Assembly (NCBI GenBank): GCA_964602445.1
Contig: CAZRQV010000013.1
Location: 1 to 49,370, forward strand
From: HGM12587 sp964602445
Lineage (GTDB): Bacteria; Bacillota; Clostridia; Lachnospirales; Lachnospiraceae
DNA: 49,370 bases
Reading direction: 5' to 3'
Shown: positions 33,811 to 42,870 of the stretch, one piece after another
Position numbering within the stretch: position 1 is the stretch's first letter
Layout of the letters: each line of letters starts with the position of its first letter
Position numbers and translations under genes: made by a program
The notes under the pieces: model-generated
What the model was told of the DNA's origin: nothing
What the model saw: the letters and a program-made list of their open reading frames with translations, nothing else
Databases searched by the model: none

Positions 33811-34407
33811 TTATAATTCGGTTCTGCCCTCCAAAGCGCGGAGCAGCGTCACTTCATCGATATACTCCAGATCTCCTCCCACCGGTACGCCGCTGGCGAT
33901 TCTGCTCACCTTGATCCCGGTCGGTTTGATCAGTTTACTGATGTACATAGCTGTGGTCTCGCCTTCCAGATTGGAATTGGTGGCAATGATCACTTCCTCC
34001 ACATCTCCCTGCAGTCTCAGCATCAGTTCCTTTAATTTAATATCATTTGGCCCCACACCCAGCATTGGGGAAATGGCACCATGAAGTACATGATAGACTC
34101 CATCGAATTTTCCTGTTTTTTCATATGCAGAAAGATCTCTGGAATTTTCTACTACCATAATCACCTTATGATTTCTTTTTTCATTTTTACAGATCGGACA
34201 CACTTCTTCATCTGTCAGTGTAAAACACTGACTGCAGTATCTGACATGATCTCTCGCCTCTGTGATCGATGCTGCCAGCGCATCTGCCCGGTCTTTCGGC
34301 ATATTCATGATGTGAAATGCCAGTCTTTGTGCCGTTTTTCTTCCGATACCCGGAAGTCCGGCAAGCTGTTCTATCAGCTTTGTAATGTAATTACTGTAAT
34401 ATTCCAT
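33811..34407 (-). CDS. recR: Recombination mediator protein RecR
   Basis: The 198-aa protein acts with RecO/RecF to load RecA at gaps. It has the helix-hairpin-helix LAGLPGIGRKTAQRLAFHI, the C4 zinc finger CSQCFTLTDEEVCPIC (about 57-72), the Toprim domain (KVIMVVENSRDLSAYE...) and the C-terminal RIASGVPVGGDLEYID motif. Length is standard. It overlaps the ybaB stop by 1 bp, in the conserved dnaX-ybaB-recR order. Confidence 0.98.
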   Translation of the reverse strand: MEYYSNYITKLIEQLAGLPGIGRKTAQRLAFHIMNMPKDRADALAASITEARDHVRYCSQCFTLTDEEVCPICKNEKRNHKVIMVVENSRDLSAYEKTGKFDGVYHVLHGAISPMLGVGPNDIKLKELMLRLQGDVEEVIIATNSNLEGETTAMYISKLIKPTGIKVSRIASGVPVGGDLEYIDEVTLLRALEGRTEL

Positions 34408-34751
34408 TAGAATGGGAATCCTCCCATGCCTCCTGTCATACGGGACATTGCAGACGCACTTGCTTCATCTGCTTTTTTCATTGCTTCATTGACAGCAACC
34501 ATGATCAGATCTTCCAGCATTTCCACATCGTCCGGATCTACTGCATCCGGATCCAGTTTTACGTTTGTCAGAACTTTTTTTCCTGTGATCGTCACTTCTA
34601 CTGCTCCGCCGCCTGCAGTTGCAGTAAATTCAGATTCTTCCAGTTCTTTCTGCTGTTCTTCCATCTGTTTCTGCATTTTCTGCGCCTGTTTCATAAGATT
34701 GTTCATATTCATACCGCCGCCCATGCCTGGGTATCCGCCTCTTTTTGCCAT
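34407..34751 (-). CDS. YbaB/EbfC family nucleoid-associated protein
   Basis: The 114-aa DNA-binding protein of the YbaB/EbfC family forms dimers with a tweezer-like shape. The core MKQAQKMQKQMEEQQKELEESEFTATAGGGAVEV and ITGKKVLTNVKLDPDAVDPDDVE are typical. A Gly/Met-rich start (GGYPGMGGGMNMNN) and end (MTGGMGGFPF) flank it. It is located between dnaX (4 bp away) and recR, as in most Firmicutes. Confidence 0.95.
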   Translation of the reverse strand: MAKRGGYPGMGGGMNMNNLMKQAQKMQKQMEEQQKELEESEFTATAGGGAVEVTITGKKVLTNVKLDPDAVDPDDVEMLEDLIMVAVNEAMKKADEASASAMSRMTGGMGGFPF

Positions 34752-34755
34752 TTTT

Positions 34756-36327
34756 CTAATCCTCCTCTATTTGAATGTCTGCATGAATGACCGACTGGAT
34801 ATAGTCTACATCGATCATGTTTGCCGTGGCACTTTGATCTTGTTCCACGGAAATATATTGAACAGAAACTTCTTTGCCGATCTTCTGAAAGATCGCCGTT
34901 TCCAATTCTTTCTTTAAATCTTCTGATGCCAGAAGATCTGCTGCCAGATTTTCTCTCAGAACGATCTGCAGACCGCCATTGCCGTCCTGTCTGAAATCTT
35001 TATGTCCCAGCAGATAATTTTTAATCACCGGAGAACATTCTCGGATGATCTGGTTCCACTGCTGCAGAATCTTTTGAATATCCTCAGAACAAGCCCGAAC
35101 TCTCGGCTGTTCCTTCACAGGTTCCGGCTTTGGTTCCGGTACCTGATTCTGAGATGGTGCTGCCATGACCACACCTTTTTCTATCTGGGTTTCCAGATTT
35201 TGCAGCCGCTCTAAAATGGAATCATAATTTCTTTCCATCTGAGGTCTGCAAAGCTTGATCAGTGCCACTTCCACCAAAACCCTTTTCTGGGTAGAATATT
35301 TGATCTGACCGGACAATTCGGAAAATACTCTGATGTAACGCATCAGGGTTTCCGCTTCGATCATTTCTGCTTCCTCTTTCAGCTGTGCAAGATTTTCTGT
35401 AGAAACTTCTAAGAAATCTTCCAGATGATCCGCACTCTGTACAAACAGAAGATTTCGAAGATACTGAATAAATTCTGTTACAAACTGAGACAGCTCCCGT
35501 CCCTGCATAACGACAGATTCCACATCAGACATGACCGCAGAAACATCTCTCGCAATGATTTTCCGCAAAAGACTGCTGTATACATCTGTATCCAGCGCTC
35601 CCAGCACTTCCAGCACATTGTCATAGGTTAGTTTTTTGCCCAGATAAAACGCAATACACTGATCCAGGAGACTCAAAGCATCTCGCATAGAACCATCGGC
35701 TGCTTTCGCAATATAACGAAGTGCCCGTTCTTCCACGTCTACCTTTTCCCGATCCATTAATTCTGCCAGACGTGCAGTAATGGTTTCCGCTGTAATACGC
35801 TTAAAATCATACCGCTGACATCTGGAAAGGATTGTGATCGGAATCTTATGTGCTTCCGTCGTCGCCAGAATAAAGATCACATATTCCGGCGGTTCTTCCA
35901 GTGTTTTCAGCAACGCATTAAATGCGCCGATGGAAAGCATATGAACTTCATCGATGATATAAACTTTATATTTTCCCTCCGTCGGGGAATATGCTACATT
36001 CTCCCTGATCTCACGGATATTATCCACACCGTTATTGGATGCGGCATCGATTTCGATCACATTCATGGAAGATCCGGAAGCAATGGATCTGCACACCGCG
36101 CATTCGCCGCAGGGACTTCCGTCCACCGGATGTTCACAGTTTACTGCTTTCGCAAAAATCTTTGCAATACTGGTCTTTCCCGTACCTCTGGTACCGCAGA
36201 AAAGATAGGCATGGCCTATCCTGTCTGCTTTGATCTGATTCTGTAACGTCGTTACAATGTGTTCCTGTCCCTTTACTTCTGTAAAAGAAGCAGGACGGAA
36301 CTTTCGATATAATGCTACATACGACAT
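34756..36327 (-). CDS. dnaX: DNA polymerase III subunits gamma and tau
   Basis: The 523-aa clamp-loader ATPase has MSYVALYRKFRPASFTEVKGQEH at the start, Walker A GTRGTGKTSIAKIFA (about 45-58), the zinc module CEHPVDGSPCGECAVC, the Walker B DEVHMLS and the sensor SRCQRYDF. The C-terminal third is tau-like and includes a Pro/Glu-rich linker near 390-410. ATG 36327 is preferred over an in-frame TTG at 36342 that lies inside the end of pfkA. It starts 4 bp after the pfkA stop, so the two are probably co-transcribed. Confidence 0.97.
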   Translation of the reverse strand: MSYVALYRKFRPASFTEVKGQEHIVTTLQNQIKADRIGHAYLFCGTRGTGKTSIAKIFAKAVNCEHPVDGSPCGECAVCRSIASGSSMNVIEIDAASNNGVDNIREIRENVAYSPTEGKYKVYIIDEVHMLSIGAFNALLKTLEEPPEYVIFILATTEAHKIPITILSRCQRYDFKRITAETITARLAELMDREKVDVEERALRYIAKAADGSMRDALSLLDQCIAFYLGKKLTYDNVLEVLGALDTDVYSSLLRKIIARDVSAVMSDVESVVMQGRELSQFVTEFIQYLRNLLFVQSADHLEDFLEVSTENLAQLKEEAEMIEAETLMRYIRVFSELSGQIKYSTQKRVLVEVALIKLCRPQMERNYDSILERLQNLETQIEKGVVMAAPSQNQVPEPKPEPVKEQPRVRACSEDIQKILQQWNQIIRECSPVIKNYLLGHKDFRQDGNGGLQIVLRENLAADLLASEDLKKELETAIFQKIGKEVSVQYISVEQDQSATANMIDVDYIQSVIHADIQIEED

Positions 36328-36331
36328 CTTA

Positions 36332-37405
36332 TCAATCCCCAAAACTGATTCCGATCAGTTTTGCTTCCTTTATAATCTGAGAATCCGGATCTACATATTT
36401 CAGTTTTCCGGCAGATTCCTCTAACGGAATCCTCTTTGTTTCATTATTTACAATTCCGATCATCACACCAAATTCGCCGTCAATGATCGCCTGTGCACAG
36501 GCTGCTCCCAGTCTGGTAGAAAGTACACGGTCATACGGACACGGACTTCCGCCCCTCTGAGTATGTCCCGGAACAGTTACACGGACTTCCGAACCGAGAC
36601 GTTTGCTTAATTCATCTGCAATCTCATAGGAAACTGCCGGATACTGGTAAGTTTCCATGAACTTCTTCAGCTCTTTTTTCGACATCTTTGCACGTTCCTT
36701 CGGAATCGCACCTTCTGCCACTGCCAGAATCGTGAATCCTTTTTTCTTACTGTTGCGCTTTTCAATCGCTTCACACACTTTATCAATATCATACGGAATT
36801 TCCGGAAGCAGAATGATATCCGCACCTCCCGCAATTCCTGCATGAAGTGTCAGCTGACCTACTTTATGTCCCATCACTTCTACAATAAATACACGTCCAT
36901 GGGAAGCCGCTGTTGTGTGGATACAGTCAATACATTCTGTGGCAATATCCACTGCACTCTGAAAACCAAAGGTCATATCCGTTGCCCAGATATCATTATC
37001 AATGGTCTTTGGCATATGGATTACATTTAATCCTTCTTCTCTTAACAGATTCGCTGTTTTCTGAGTACCGTTGCCGCCTAAGATCACCAGACAATCCAAA
37101 CGAAGTTTGTGATAATTCTGCTTCATTGCTTCCACTTTATCCAGACCGTTTTTATCCGGAATACGCATTTCTTTAAATGGGGCACGGGAACTTCCAAGGA
37201 TCGTACCACCTTTGGTCAGAATACCGGAAAAATCTTTTGCTCCCAGCAATCTGTAGTTTCCATAGATCAGTCCTCTATAACCTTCCTCAAAACCATAGAT
37301 TTCCACTTCATCATAGAAGTTGCAGACTCCTTTTACGATTCCTCTCATCGTAGCGTTCAATGCCTGACAATCGCCGCCGCTCGTTAATAAACCAATACGT
37401 TTCAT
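36332..37405 (-). CDS. pfkA: 6-phosphofructokinase
   Basis: The 357-aa enzyme phosphorylates fructose 6-phosphate. The substrate loop is LTSGGDCQALNATMRG, the phosphoryl-donor loop is LGGNGTQKTANLL, the catalytic loop is MPKTIDNDI, and EVMGHKVGQLTLHAGIAGGAD follows. The donor loop has Gly (GGNG) at the position that decides ATP use, while the catalytic loop has Lys (PKTIDND) as in pyrophosphate-dependent enzymes. The GGDGS and PGTIDND of classical ATP-PFK are absent. ATP is the likely donor by family, but this is not certain. ATG 37405 has GGAAGGGG upstream. The promoter is at 37537-37565. Confidence 0.92.
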   Translation of the reverse strand: MKRIGLLTSGGDCQALNATMRGIVKGVCNFYDEVEIYGFEEGYRGLIYGNYRLLGAKDFSGILTKGGTILGSSRAPFKEMRIPDKNGLDKVEAMKQNYHKLRLDCLVILGGNGTQKTANLLREEGLNVIHMPKTIDNDIWATDMTFGFQSAVDIATECIDCIHTTAASHGRVFIVEVMGHKVGQLTLHAGIAGGADIILLPEIPYDIDKVCEAIEKRNSKKKGFTILAVAEGAIPKERAKMSKKELKKFMETYQYPAVSYEIADELSKRLGSEVRVTVPGHTQRGGSPCPYDRVLSTRLGAACAQAIIDGEFGVMIGIVNNETKRIPLEESAGKLKYVDPDSQIIKEAKLIGISFGD

Positions 37406-37447
37406 ATGATCGCCCCTTCCTGCCGTCCGCTGATCCACTTCCGGCAT

Positions 37448-37565
37448 TTCCTATCTGACGGATCTGATCAGGAAAATATTCTGATCCTCATTCGCCCTTT
37501 GGCAGGAGTACACGCGCTCCTGTCTGTTTAACGTTTATTATAGCTTATTTTATCTGCAATTCCAA
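37448..37565 (-). promoter_or_regulatory. pfkA promoter and leader hairpins
   Basis: TTGGAA (37565-37560) and TATAAT (37542-37537), 17 bp apart, give a start near 37530. The roughly 125-nt leader contains two hairpins, CAGGAG/CTCCTG and GATCAG/CTGATC. No known riboswitch pattern was recognised. Confidence 0.6.
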
Positions 37566-37597
37566 GGCGTAACAAAAAATATCTCCTGATTCCCCTG

Positions 37598-38560
37598 CTA
37601 CCAGCCGCGAACTACATTTTGCTCCTGCCCATTTAAAAATGCCCTGATATTTTCTGCTACCACATCGACGCACCGCTGTCTCGCCTCGCTGGTTGCCCAT
37701 GCAACATGAGGTGTAATGATCAGCTTACTGCTGTCCTGAATCTTTAAGAGAGGATTTTCTAACGGCATTGGCTCTGTACAAAGCACATCCAGCCCTGCTG
37801 CACGAATCTGTCCTTCTTCCAAAGCTCTCGCCAGATCCTCCTCCACGACGATAGGACCACGACCCACATTGATAAAATAGGCACTCTCTTTCATCTTGGA
37901 AAATGCTTCGTAATTCATCAGCCCTTTTGTAAATTCATTTAACGGTGCATGAACAGAAATAATGTCCGATCCGCTCAGCAATGTATCAAAATCCACCTGC
38001 TCATATAGAAAATCATACTGTTTTCCGGAGGCAGAATAACAAATCACCTTACAGCCAAAAACCGCAGCGATCTGTGCCACCTTCTGTCCAATGGCTCCCA
38101 TGCCGATGATTCCCCATGTCTTTCCGGAAAGTTCCGGGAAGATCATATCCAGACAGGAAAAGCAGTTACTTCTGCTGTAATCTCCTGTTTTTACGTAATC
38201 ATCAAAAAACCGCAGTTTTCCCACCAGATACAAAAGCAGTGCAAAGGTATGCTGTGCCACAGAATCGGTAGAATAACTCGGCACATTGGCAACCTTGATC
38301 CCCTTTGCATTGGTATAAGAAAAATCCACGTTGTTCGTTCCCGTCGCCGTCTGTGCGATCAATTTCAGATTTTTGGCTTCTTTTAATGTTTCTGCATTCA
38401 AAGGCAGTTTGTTGGCAATGATGATGTCTGCATCACCGATATGTTCCCTTGCATTTTCTGCAGTTGTAGATGCATACACGGTAATTTCTCCCAAATCTTC
38501 GATGGCAGACATATCTACATCAATTCCCAGACTGTCTCGCTCTAAAATCGTGATCTTCAT
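37598..38560 (-). CDS. D-2-hydroxyacid dehydrogenase (NAD-dependent)
   Basis: The 320-aa enzyme of the D-isomer-specific 2-hydroxyacid dehydrogenase family interconverts 2-keto and D-2-hydroxy acids. The Rossmann motif GIIGMGAIGQKVAQIA (about 153-168) and the catalytic Arg (NVGRGPIVVEEDL), Glu (LDVLCTEPMP) and His (ITPHVAWATSEAR) are present. It is closest in feel to hydroxypyruvate/glycerate dehydrogenases, but the substrate is not readable. It follows pgi across a terminator and may be partly read through. Confidence 0.9.
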   Translation of the reverse strand: MKITILERDSLGIDVDMSAIEDLGEITVYASTTAENAREHIGDADIIIANKLPLNAETLKEAKNLKLIAQTATGTNNVDFSYTNAKGIKVANVPSYSTDSVAQHTFALLLYLVGKLRFFDDYVKTGDYSRSNCFSCLDMIFPELSGKTWGIIGMGAIGQKVAQIAAVFGCKVICYSASGKQYDFLYEQVDFDTLLSGSDIISVHAPLNEFTKGLMNYEAFSKMKESAYFINVGRGPIVVEEDLARALEEGQIRAAGLDVLCTEPMPLENPLLKIQDSSKLIITPHVAWATSEARQRCVDVVAENIRAFLNGQEQNVVRGW

Positions 38561-38579
38561 ACAAATCTCTTCCTTTTTC

Positions 38580-38609
38580 TAAAAACGGGACGGAGTTTTC
38601 TCCGTCCCG
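38580..38609 (-). terminator. Intrinsic terminator of pgi
   Basis: A perfect 10-bp GC-rich stem, CGGGACGGAG-TTTT-CTCCGTCCCG, is followed on the minus strand by TTTTTAG. It lies 28 bp after the pgi stop. Confidence 0.92.
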
Positions 38610-38637
38610 CATGGTACAAAATCAATTTTACTACGTA

Positions 38638-40218
38638 TTAAATGTTTAATAAATCGCTGTATACTTTCAGTGCGCCGTCTGTTTCGTGAGCAAGTACACG
38701 TTTTGCAAGTACTTTACCAAGCTGTACACCTTCCTGGTCAAAGCTGTTTAAGTTCCATACAAAGCCCTGGAACATGATCTTGTTTTCGAAGTGTGACAGT
38801 AATGCACCCATTGCTTCCGGTGTCAGCTGATCGCCGATGATGATGCTGGATGGACGGCCGCCATCGAATTTCTTATTCAGATTTTCATCATCTTTACCGC
38901 ATGCAAATGCAACGATCTGTGCTACCACGTTTGCACACAGTTTCTGCTGGCTTGTGCTTCCCTGAATATCTACATCCATACCGCACTGGTTGTTCTTAAA
39001 TCCGATAAACTGCAGCGGAATGATATCTGTTCCCTGATGTAAGAGCTGATAGAAGGAATGCTGTCCGTTGGTTCCCGGTTCTCCAAAGATTACCGGACCT
39101 GTTACATAGTTCACAGGTTCTCCAAAACGATTTACGGATTTACCGTTAGATTCCATATCTGCCTGCTGTAAATGTGCCGGGAAACGGCTCAGTGCCTGAG
39201 AATACGGAAGCACTGCAGTACAGCCATATCCAAGGATATTGCGTTCGTAAACACCGATCAGAGCATCTAACATTGCAGGGTTCTGTAATAAATCTTCATT
39301 TTTTGCAAGCTTGTCTTCTTCTGCAGCACCGTTTAAGAATTTTTCAAATACTTCCGGTCCGAATGCCAGTGATAATACGGCACCGCCAACTGCTGATGTA
39401 GAAGAGAAACGTCCTCCGATATAATCATCCATAAAGAATGCTGCCAGATAATCATCACTCTTTGCCAGAGGAGAAGTTTCACTGGTAACTGCTACCATAT
39501 GTTTGGAAGCATCTAAACCTGCGTTCTTTAATGCATCTTTTACGAAAGATTCGTTTGTTAATGTTTCCAGTGTTGTACCTGATTTAGAAACCAGTACAAA
39601 CAGAGAATGTGCAACATCGATAGAATTTAATACTGCTGCTGCATCATCCGGATCTACGTTGCTGATGAATTTTGCTTCCATCTTAAATGTATCATTTTTC
39701 TTTGCCCAGTTTTCCAGTGCAAGATAAATTGCACGTGGACCAAGGTCACTTCCGCCGATACCAATCTGAACAACTGTTGTAAATTTTTCACCAGCTGCAT
39801 TTGTGATTTCACCGGCATGTACTTTATTTGCAAATTCTGTGATCTTTCTCTGCTGTTCTAAATAGAAAGCACGTTTGTCTACACCATCTGCTACCACTGC
39901 ATCTCCTAACTGTCCGCGTGTCAGCTGATGAAGAACCAGACGTTTTTCTCCGGTATTGATCATTTCGCCGTTATAGAGTGCTGCAAATTTTTCTGTCAGC
40001 TGTGCTTCTTTTGCAAGCTCTGCCAGTGCATTCAGTACCTGATCATCTACTTTTTTTGCTGCATAGTTGTATACCAGTCCTTCTGCCATCGGAACGCTGC
40101 ATTTTTTCACACGTTCTGCTCCGGCTTCTCCAGACATTGCTTTTACAAGATCTACTTTTTCTACTTTTCCAAGTGCTTCATAAGAAGCAAGTGTATCTAA
40201 ATTTTTCCAAGCTACCAT
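38638..40218 (-). CDS. pgi: Glucose-6-phosphate isomerase
   Basis: The 526-aa enzyme interconverts glucose 6-phosphate and fructose 6-phosphate. The SIS-fold motifs are VVQIGIGGSDLGPRAIYLA, LFVLVSKSGTTLETLTNES and GTNGQHSFYQLLHQGTDIIP, with the catalytic Glu and His in the last two. The N-terminus lacks the long extension of the E. coli type. A strong ribosome-binding site (AAGGAGG) and consensus promoter indicate high expression. It is monocistronic or nearly so, with its own promoter and terminator. Confidence 0.97.
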   Translation of the reverse strand: MVAWKNLDTLASYEALGKVEKVDLVKAMSGEAGAERVKKCSVPMAEGLVYNYAAKKVDDQVLNALAELAKEAQLTEKFAALYNGEMINTGEKRLVLHQLTRGQLGDAVVADGVDKRAFYLEQQRKITEFANKVHAGEITNAAGEKFTTVVQIGIGGSDLGPRAIYLALENWAKKNDTFKMEAKFISNVDPDDAAAVLNSIDVAHSLFVLVSKSGTTLETLTNESFVKDALKNAGLDASKHMVAVTSETSPLAKSDDYLAAFFMDDYIGGRFSSTSAVGGAVLSLAFGPEVFEKFLNGAAEEDKLAKNEDLLQNPAMLDALIGVYERNILGYGCTAVLPYSQALSRFPAHLQQADMESNGKSVNRFGEPVNYVTGPVIFGEPGTNGQHSFYQLLHQGTDIIPLQFIGFKNNQCGMDVDIQGSTSQQKLCANVVAQIVAFACGKDDENLNKKFDGGRPSSIIIGDQLTPEAMGALLSHFENKIMFQGFVWNLNSFDQEGVQLGKVLAKRVLAHETDGALKVYSDLLNI

Positions 40219-40318
40219 CTTGAATCCTCCTTATTTTGTGAATGCCATGTACCGCATCTTTGCAGGAACTATGACCATTCCTTCTTTCTAATCTGTTCAA
40301 AGAATTTTGACTGCATCG

Positions 40319-40347
40319 ATTATACTATTAAATAAAGTTTAATTCAA
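40319..40347 (-). promoter_or_regulatory. pgi promoter
   Basis: TTGAAT (40347-40342) and TATAAT (40324-40319), 17 bp apart, lie about 100 bp before the pgi start. The start would be near 40312. Confidence 0.7.
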
Positions 40348-40373
40348 GCATCTGGGTTTTGTTTCTGAATTTT

Positions 40374-40700
40374 TTATCCGAAAAACTCTGTCATCAGCTC
40401 CTGCAGAACGATTATTTCATCCTCCCCCATATCCGGTTTCTTTTCTGCCGGCTTTTCAGGAAGGACTGCTTTTTTCGTCTCTTCAACTTTTGGCTTTTCA
40501 AATTTAACGACCGGAATCTCTGACTTTCCGCTTTTCACTTCCTCTTTCAACTGTTCTGTCGGTTCCTTTTTTCTCACCGGAACTTTCGTCAGCTTTTTCA
40601 AAAGAAGGTTTGTCCTGATCTGGCACAGACAAAGGAACAGCAGCTCCGCCGCCAAAAAAGTAAAGATCAGATTTCTGTTTTCTAAAATGGATTCCAACAT
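40374..40700 (-). CDS. Small membrane-anchored protein with charged tail (108 aa)
   Basis: One N-terminal hydrophobic helix (LIFTFLAAELLFLCLCQI, about residues 11-28) is followed by a basic stretch (LLLKKLTKVPVRKK). A Lys/Glu/Pro-rich disordered region and a short acidic helical end (GEDEIIVLQELMTEFFG) follow. The basic residues after the helix place the tail in the cytoplasm by the positive-inside rule. AAAGGAG lies before the ATG. I do not recognise the family. The C-terminal helix looks like a partner-binding peptide; this is inference. Confidence 0.7.
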   Translation of the reverse strand: MLESILENRNLIFTFLAAELLFLCLCQIRTNLLLKKLTKVPVRKKEPTEQLKEEVKSGKSEIPVVKFEKPKVEETKKAVLPEKPAEKKPDMGEDEIIVLQELMTEFFG

Positions 40701-40732
40701 AAAAAGTCTCCTTTCGTTTCCTAATTGTAGGT

Positions 40733-40760
40733 ATTATAACGAAAAGAGACTTTTTTGAAA
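40733..40760 (-). promoter_or_regulatory. Possible promoter of the 108-aa membrane protein gene
   Basis: TATAAT (40738-40733) with a weak -35 TTTCAA (40760-40755), 16 bp apart. AAAAGTCTC and GAGACTTTT arms flank the region at 40700 and 40746, so the leader start and the start-codon region are inversely repeated. Confidence 0.45.
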
Positions 40761-40789
40761 TGAAAATTCTGTCGGTGTTTTTGTCGTTT

Positions 40790-41488
40790 TTACAGACGGC
40801 GGATCATTTCCTCTGTCAGACGTACACTATGAACGATTGCCTGTCTTTCAAAGGTCGGATAATCCATCTCTGCACTATCATCTGCTTTATCAGAAATCGC
40901 ACGAATGATAACAAACGGCACTTTATTTAACCATGCTGCCTGAGCAATGGCACCGCCTTCCATCTCTGTACACATTCCATCAAATTCTGCCTTGATGCGA
41001 TCCTTTACTTCTCTGGAAGCTACAAACTGATCTCCTGTAACTACACGTCCGGTAAATACACTGATTTCCGGATTTACCAGTTCACACGCTTCTTTTGCCG
41101 TTGCTGCCATCTGTGCATCTGCCGGGAATGCAAATGTTTCCATTCGAGGAATCTGTCCCAGCGGATAACCAAACTGGGTTGCATCCATATCATGCTGCAC
41201 TGCTTCGGTAGAAATTACGATGTCTCCGATATTGATCTTTGCGTCCAGAGAACCTGCGATTCCTGTATTAATGATCTTCTCCGCACCAAATACATCCACC
41301 AGAATCTGAGCACAAAGTCCTGCATTAACTTTGCCGATTCCGCTTCTGACAACTACGACCTGTTTTCCCTGCAAAGTTCCTTTGCAAAATTCCATAGAAG
41401 CCTTTGTTACGACTTCTTCGATTTCCATTTTTTCTTTTAACGCTGCTACTTCTTCTTCCATTGCGCCAATGATTCCGATCACTGCCAT
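40790..41488 (-). CDS. mtnN: 5'-methylthioadenosine/S-adenosylhomocysteine nucleosidase
   Basis: The 232-aa nucleosidase cleaves MTA and SAH, recycling methyl-cycle by-products and feeding autoinducer-2 precursors. The N-terminal MAVIGIIGAMEEEVAALKEKM, the substrate region GDQFVASREVKDRI, the FDGMCTEMEGGAIAQAA motif and the catalytic Asp in IRAISDKADDSA are all present. Length is normal. It has its own promoter at 41577-41605. Confidence 0.97.
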   Translation of the reverse strand: MAVIGIIGAMEEEVAALKEKMEIEEVVTKASMEFCKGTLQGKQVVVVRSGIGKVNAGLCAQILVDVFGAEKIINTGIAGSLDAKINIGDIVISTEAVQHDMDATQFGYPLGQIPRMETFAFPADAQMAATAKEACELVNPEISVFTGRVVTGDQFVASREVKDRIKAEFDGMCTEMEGGAIAQAAWLNKVPFVIIRAISDKADDSAEMDYPTFERQAIVHSVRLTEEMIRRL

Positions 41489-41576
41489 GCCGTTTCTCCT
41501 CTCGTCTGTTCCCGCTCTTTTGGGGAGTGCTGTTTATTCTATTTTTGTAAGTCAATGACTGCTTCTGTTCCACGAC

Positions 41577-41605
41577 ATTATAATAGATTCCTATTTTACA
41601 CGCAA
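41577..41605 (-). promoter_or_regulatory. mtnN promoter
   Basis: TTGCGT (41605-41600) and TATAAT (41582-41577), 17 bp apart, 90 bp upstream of the ATG. The start would be near 41570. Confidence 0.65.
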
Positions 41606-41636
41606 GGGAAAAACTTAATGTTACTGTAATCCCCTC

Positions 41637-42257
41637 TTAACAGAAACTGTACTGGCGCATTTGATTCCGATCTTTCGCCTGATTTTCTATCACGCGAAAC
41701 AGATATTCCATTCTGTTCCGTTCTTTCTTGCGAATTACTTTTTTTACGGAATTCTTATATTTTTTATTACTTAGTTCTGTCGATATTTCACCAGCATCGA
41801 CGGCAGCACGGAACTTATCATGTTCATAAATATAATCAAGTGCATCTTCAATCGTCACATACAGAAATCGATCTTCCTGCTTATGGTAACGTTCTCTCCA
41901 CGGCTGCTGAAAATTGACCGGAAACCTTGAATGGTTACGATGATACATTCCCACACGTTCTCTGCTCGGCAAATAGATTAATTTCCAACAGCTCACTTCG
42001 GTTTTTACATACAATGCATTGCGATTATCAAAAAGAAAATCCATTCCTTTTTTCTCACGAAAGAAATCTATGCTCTGCTTTTCACTTTGATAATGATGAA
42101 TCATCGTATTGCAGCATTTACATGGAATGAATCCTTGCCGCTGTACTTCATATTGCGTAGTCTCCAAAATATTTTTATCTTTAATCCTTCGGATATATCT
42201 GCATTTCGGCTGATGATAAATACCACTTTCCATACTCATAATTCTTTTTACACTCAT
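41637..42257 (-). CDS. Uncharacterised basic protein with N-terminal Cys/His metal-binding-like module (206 aa)
   Basis: The first 60 residues contain YHQPKCRYIRRIKDKNI and GFIPCKCCNTMIHH. The C...C-x-C-C arrangement resembles the Ada-type zinc module (K-C..I....-.....F.PCxxC) but is incomplete. The rest is soluble, rich in Arg/Lys/Tyr, and ends with a basic helix (YKNSVKKVIRKKERNR). No membrane segment is seen. I do not recognise the family; nucleic-acid binding is a guess from charge and the Cys module. It lies 60 bp downstream of the HIRAN gene, in the same direction. Confidence 0.65.
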   Translation of the reverse strand: MSVKRIMSMESGIYHQPKCRYIRRIKDKNILETTQYEVQRQGFIPCKCCNTMIHHYQSEKQSIDFFREKKGMDFLFDNRNALYVKTEVSCWKLIYLPSRERVGMYHRNHSRFPVNFQQPWRERYHKQEDRFLYVTIEDALDYIYEHDKFRAAVDAGEISTELSNKKYKNSVKKVIRKKERNRMEYLFRVIENQAKDRNQMRQYSFC

Positions 42258-42317
42258 TATGATCCTCCTTTCCGGTCATGCCTTCCCTCCACTGTCTCTT
42301 TTTAGCGCCGATTCTCT

Positions 42318-42662
42318 TTATTCCTCAATCCTTGTTTCCGGCTTCTTATGCTGATTCTCCAGTAAACTTTTCTTGCTGATGCTGCAGATTGTTCCGCATG
42401 GTGTCACCCGCACAACTTTTGCTTTTGCAGTATCGCCGATCTTATCATAAATCCGGCCGGCACTCATACAATCTCCGATAACTGTATGTGTACTATTTGC
42501 TACGTGACCAATGATTCCAAGTCCTTTCATCTTTACAACGATGGCTTCTTTATCATACTTATTGTCCGGCTCTTTCTTGAGCATCAGCTTTTCGCCCGGC
42601 TTCAAAAATTCATTTTCGTAATAATATTTCGTTCCTGTCAATGTAAAATAAATCTTACTCAT
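42318..42662 (-). CDS. Stand-alone HIRAN domain protein
   Basis: The 114-aa product is essentially one HIRAN domain. It has the pattern FLKPGEKLMLKKEPDNKYDKEAIVVKMKGLGIIGHVANSTHTV (about residues 18-61). HIRAN domains in HLTF/Rad5 bind single-stranded 3' DNA ends; stand-alone bacterial versions are thought to act in DNA repair or phage-related processes. It probably shares an operon with the following 206-aa Cys/His protein. Confidence 0.85.
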   Translation of the reverse strand: MSKIYFTLTGTKYYYENEFLKPGEKLMLKKEPDNKYDKEAIVVKMKGLGIIGHVANSTHTVIGDCMSAGRIYDKIGDTAKAKVVRVTPCGTICSISKKSLLENQHKKPETRIEE

Positions 42663-42870
42663 TCTCGTTTCTCCTTTACTCCTAATCTGTAAAAACTCTA
42701 AACATCCATCTGCAGTACTTTCGTTTCACTGCTCTCTTATAATTAAATTTTAATACGCACTCTGTCCCATAAAAACACCACGAAAGTATGTTCTTTTAAT
42801 CTTTTAATTCATAGGAAAATCCATGACTTTTCTATGAATTAAAAAAGGTGGAGATTTCTCTCCACCTCAT
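42663..42870. other. Intergenic region with two hairpins
   Basis: Between the WYL and HIRAN genes lie an AT-rich inverted repeat (AATTCATAG at 42806-42814 and CTATGAATT at 42832-42840) and the WYL terminator. ACTTTCGT/ACGAAAGT arms occur about 60 bp apart (near 42720 and 42785). No clear promoter for the HIRAN gene could be set; TATAAG-like sequences are present near 42740. Confidence 0.4.
42841..42867 (-). terminator. Intrinsic terminator of the WYL regulator gene
   Basis: A perfect 9-bp stem AGGTGGAGA-TTTC-TCTCCACCT is followed on the minus strand by TTTTTT. It is 3 bp from the stop codon. Confidence 0.9.
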
